Assembly: GCF_026012015.1 (NCBI RefSeq)
Contig: NZ_BRXR01000001.1
Span: forward strand, 1,786,001 to 1,850,000
DNA length: 64,000 nucleotides
Reading direction: 5' to 3'
DNA from: Clostridium omnivorum
GTDB taxonomy: Bacteria; Bacillota; Clostridia; Clostridiales; Clostridiaceae
Below are positions 61,180 through 64,000 of this stretch, piece after piece; position 1 is the stretch's first letter, and every line of letters begins with the position of its first letter. The notes beneath the pieces were generated by a model. The model saw only the letters and a program-made list of their open reading frames with translations, did no database searches and was not told the origin of the DNA. Made by a program: the position numbers and the translations under genes.

Positions 61180-64000
61180 CTATTCTGCGCTCTTAAGTGA
61201 TTCTATCATATCAATCTTATCAAACCTCTTATACATAGCTAGATTTACCACTACAGAAAATAGTATTGTAAGTAAAACAGAATATAAAAAGTATTTGGGA
61301 CTGATTTTCTGCAAAAACATTATAACATTTGTTTCTGCAGTTGATAAAACGTATTTATTAAGAAGTATTCCAAAGAGTATCCCTGTTAAACTTCCTATCA
61401 CAGTTAATATCATGTTTTCTCTGTATATATAAGCAGCTAATTCATGGTCATAAAATCCCAATAGCTTTATTGTGGCAAGTTCCCTTCTTCTCTCTGTAAT
61501 ATTAATATTAGTAAGATTATATATTACAACGAAGGCAAGAACACCCGCTGATACTATTAGCACCAGCACTACTGAATTAACACTGTCAATGCTTTTATTA
61601 TAATCAACATGTACATTGTTTTTAAAGCCTATAGAATTTATATTATTAATACTCTTTAACATATTTGATGTATTATTCTCATCTGCCTCAGCTTTATTAT
61701 TGAGTAGTCCGTAAAAGCCATTATAGGCTATAGTACTGCCTGTTATCTTTTCATAATAAGCTGGACTCATATAAATATAATGCTGAATATAATGTTCGGT
61801 TATAGCAGAAACCTTAGCCTCTACCACCTTATCATTTAGAGTAATTTCTACTGTATCTCCTACTTTTTTATTAATTAGCTTAGAGTACTTTTTAGTTAAG
61901 ATTACCCCATTATCATCAAGCTTTAGTTCCTTACCATTCATTGTAAGATTTATATAGCTGTTAAGAGCATCCTTATCTTCAGGAACTATGATATAAGCAT
62001 CTTCACTTTTTGAGTTTCCTACCTTTACAGAGCTATTTTTTGAATAGATAAATAGCATGGATTTTATATTGGAGTTTTTCAAAGCTTTTTCTTTTATATC
62101 GTTCTTATCAGCTTCGTTTATATTTTTGCTGAGATTCCCCTGCATGTCATATCTATAGATACTGCTGAACTGGGTTTCTGTTGCCCCAATTATTCCTTCT
62201 TTTAGACCAAAGCCTGTTATCATAAGTCCAGTGCAGGCGGCAATACCTATTACCGTCATAAAGAGCCTTTGCTTGTATCTAAATATATTTCTTGCAGTAA
62301 CCTTTTCTGTAAAACTGAGTCTCTTCCATATGAAACCAACTCTCTCCAGCCATATCTTTTTACCAGCCTTAGGTGGCTTTGGTCTCATAAGTGACGCTGG
62401 TACCTCTCTTAATTCCTCCAAGGTTGCTGCAACTGCTGCTGTAGCTGTAAATAATACAGCAATTATTGATGCTTGAAGTGCAAGCCCTGAATTAAAAGGC
62501 GTTACCGAGTTAGGAATTGCATAAAGAGAACCATAAGCATTTATTATAAGAGGAGGAAACAATCTAAACCCAATTGAAATACCAATAATACTTCCAATTA
62601 CACTGGCAGAAAGAGCATAAATAAGATAATGGGATACTATTGAAGCCCTGGAATATCCTAAAGCCTTAAAGGTTCCTATCTCAATTCTCTTCTCCTGCAC
62701 CATTCTTGTCATTGTAGTAAGACTTACTAATGATGCTACTAGGAAAAATATTAGCGGGAAGGCCTTTCCTATATTATCAATTCTGTCACTATCCTGTCTA
62801 TAGGTTTCGTAGCCTACATTTGCAGACCTCCCAAGAACATACCAGTCAGGCTTTTTAATATCATTAAGCTTATCCCTGTTTTTCTGTATTTCTGCCTCAG
62901 CATCTTTAATTTGAGTCTTTGCCTTTTCTTCTTCTGATTTTAACTTTTCAGTATTTTCATCAACTTCCTTCTGCCCTTCCTCAAGCTGTTCTCTTCCACT
63001 GCTTAGCTTTGCTAACCCTTCTGCTCTACCCTTGTTTAACTGAGCTTCTGCCTCAGTAATTTTTTTCTTGCTTGCTTCAAGTTGTGCTGTGCCGTTATTA
63101 AGCTGTACTTCTCCATCCTGAAGCTTTTTCTCATTTATGGAAAGCTGCTCTCTTCCAGTGCTTATTTCAGCAGCTGACTTGTCAAAACTATTTTTTAAGG
63201 CTTCAATATCAAAATAAGCCTTTATATTATCTAACAAATTATCACTTTTAAGGGAGCTATACATATCATCGAAGCTTTTTCCCTTGATATCTTTCTCATA
63301 CATTTGATTAATAGCATTGTACTGATAAATATATACTGGATTTGCGGGAGAAGACTCCATTAGCTTTTTTGCTTTTTCTACCTCAGTTGATATTGCCAAG
63401 GAAATCTTTTCTGCTGCTTGCTGCTTGCCAGCATTCAGCTGTGTTTCACCTTCATCAAGCTTTTTCTTTCCCTCTGCAAGCTGAAGCTTTCCATTTTCGA
63501 TTTCACTCTTCTTACTATTTATTTCATTTTCTCCAGACACAATTTGGCTCTTTCCATCTTCAATCTGCTTTTTACCTTCTGACATCTTTTGATTGAAAAG
63601 TGCCTCATTCTTTTTAAGCTCTTCTTTGCCTTTAGTTATTTTATCTTGAGCTGTTGCTAGCTGCTTGTAGCCGTCAGTAAATTTTTCATCAGCTTCTTTT
63701 TTAGAGCTGTCTAATTTTGCTTGTGCTTCACTTAATTTATCATTTCCACTTTTTAGGACCTCAGTATATCTTATTTCATTTCTTGATATTCCAATATCCT
63801 TAAGTGACTTTTCTATATTCTGAACATAATTCTTATAGTCTGTATTATTTAAGAGGCTGCTGTCAGATTTAGCTCCCGCGGTTCTTACATATGCTTCTGT
63901 ATAAACTTCACTTTTGAAAACTTCAGGAAGTATATACACAAAGCCTCTTACAGAACCGTTACCAACTGAGCTAAGCTGCCTTTGTGCAGATACATACAGT
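61180..64000 (-). CDS. Large FtsX/MacB-type ABC permease with coiled-coil domain, partial
   Basis: At least 940 residues; the frame stays open past the right edge (QRQLSSVGNGSVRGFVY precedes the GTG at 63939), so the N-terminus is missing. After a short region come about 240 residues of LxxGxxQL-type repeats (EEGKKQIEDGKSQI-like), a long coiled coil as in YhgE/phage-infection proteins. Then two FtsX membrane blocks (near 385-500 and 800-910) with an extracellular domain of about 200 residues between them. It acts with an unseen ATPase; the cargo is unknown. Terminator at 61071. Confidence 0.88.
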   Translation of the reverse strand, partial: LYVSAQRQLSSVGNGSVRGFVYILPEVFKSEVYTEAYVRTAGAKSDSSLLNNTDYKNYVQNIEKSLKDIGISRNEIRYTEVLKSGNDKLSEAQAKLDSSKKEADEKFTDGYKQLATAQDKITKGKEELKKNEALFNQKMSEGKKQIEDGKSQIVSGENEINSKKSEIENGKLQLAEGKKKLDEGETQLNAGKQQAAEKISLAISTEVEKAKKLMESSPANPVYIYQYNAINQMYEKDIKGKSFDDMYSSLKSDNLLDNIKAYFDIEALKNSFDKSAAEISTGREQLSINEKKLQDGEVQLNNGTAQLEASKKKITEAEAQLNKGRAEGLAKLSSGREQLEEGQKEVDENTEKLKSEEEKAKTQIKDAEAEIQKNRDKLNDIKKPDWYVLGRSANVGYETYRQDSDRIDNIGKAFPLIFFLVASLVSLTTMTRMVQEKRIEIGTFKALGYSRASIVSHYLIYALSASVIGSIIGISIGFRLFPPLIINAYGSLYAIPNSVTPFNSGLALQASIIAVLFTATAAVAATLEELREVPASLMRPKPPKAGKKIWLERVGFIWKRLSFTEKVTARNIFRYKQRLFMTVIGIAACTGLMITGFGLKEGIIGATETQFSSIYRYDMQGNLSKNINEADKNDIKEKALKNSNIKSMLFIYSKNSSVKVGNSKSEDAYIIVPEDKDALNSYINLTMNGKELKLDDNGVILTKKYSKLINKKVGDTVEITLNDKVVEAKVSAITEHYIQHYIYMSPAYYEKITGSTIAYNGFYGLLNNKAEADENNTSNMLKSINNINSIGFKNNVHVDYNKSIDSVNSVVLVLIVSAGVLAFVVIYNLTNINITERRRELATIKLLGFYDHELAAYIYRENMILTVIGSLTGILFGILLNKYVLSTAETNVIMFLQKISPKYFLYSVLLTILFSVVVNLAMYKRFDKIDMIESLKSAE

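Overview
This 64 kb window is low-GC DNA that reads as Clostridium-type chromosome (Clostridia, Firmicutes). It shows strong Shine-Dalgarno sites, simple hairpin-plus-U terminators, BceRS-BceAB-type sensing, an FMN-riboswitch rib operon, a LevR-type sigma-54 activator with a cellobiose-type PTS, L,D-transpeptidases and several Clostridia-typical unknown families. I saw no rRNA, tRNA, CRISPR array, insertion sequence or prophage.

Layout. 1-2.7 kb: a truncated-looking TPR gene, two YsnF/DUF2382 stress proteins and a membrane diguanylate cyclase. 2.9-8.6 kb: a leftward Bce-like module (response regulator, histidine kinase, ABC ATPase, permease) beside a PadR/HAAS pair. 8.8-9.4 kb: an Hsp20 gene whose -35 box lies inside a CtsR-type operator. 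9.5-21.6 kb: about twenty small, mostly rightward, functionally unrelated accessory genes (GNAT x4, GrpB x2, blasticidin-S-deaminase-like enzyme, CPBP protease, Fe-S protein, lipoproteins, small membrane proteins). They are separated by diverged hairpin-forming intergenic repeats and by copied pieces of the hsp20 3' end and terminator. This cassette-like array is the most unusual part of the window. 21.6-26.2 kb: leftward ribD-ribE-ribBA-ribH plus a HAD phosphatase under an FMN riboswitch, with two related structured leaders before ribBA and ribH.

26.3-34.5 kb: aldo/keto reductase, two paralogous L,D-transpeptidases that lack any ATG/GTG/TTG start before their membrane anchor, an orphan fabF followed in frame by an ABC-permease tail, and an AraC/WYL/GyrI-like regulator set. 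34.6-41.4 kb: two DUF6143-like genes, a MarR-hydrolase pair sharing one operator, a CPBP/TetR pair with two matching palindromes, and a DUF2785 gene. 41.6-45.4 kb: MFS transporter, GT-B-like protein and monoacylglycerol-lipase-like hydrolase in one operon. 45.5-51.2 kb: AraC regulator, secreted metallo-hydrolase, GH3-type adenylating enzyme, an unknown aromatic/arginine-rich protein flanked by hairpins with identical arms, and a degenerate HD-GYP protein. 51.4-58.4 kb: PTS IIA-IIB-IIC plus 6-phospho-beta-glucosidase, transcribed from a consensus sigma-54 promoter and divergent from their LevR-type activator. 58.4-64 kb: a MerR-methyltransferase fusion with an MFS exporter, then a large FtsX-type permease running off the window.

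Several local circuits can be read directly: CtsR-hsp20, PadR-HAAS, MarR-hydrolase, TetR autoregulation, the FMN riboswitch over rib, and LevR/sigma-54 over the PTS. Starts were moved from the longest frame to the codon best placed after a Shine-Dalgarno site. All family assignments come from reading the protein sequence, without database searches.
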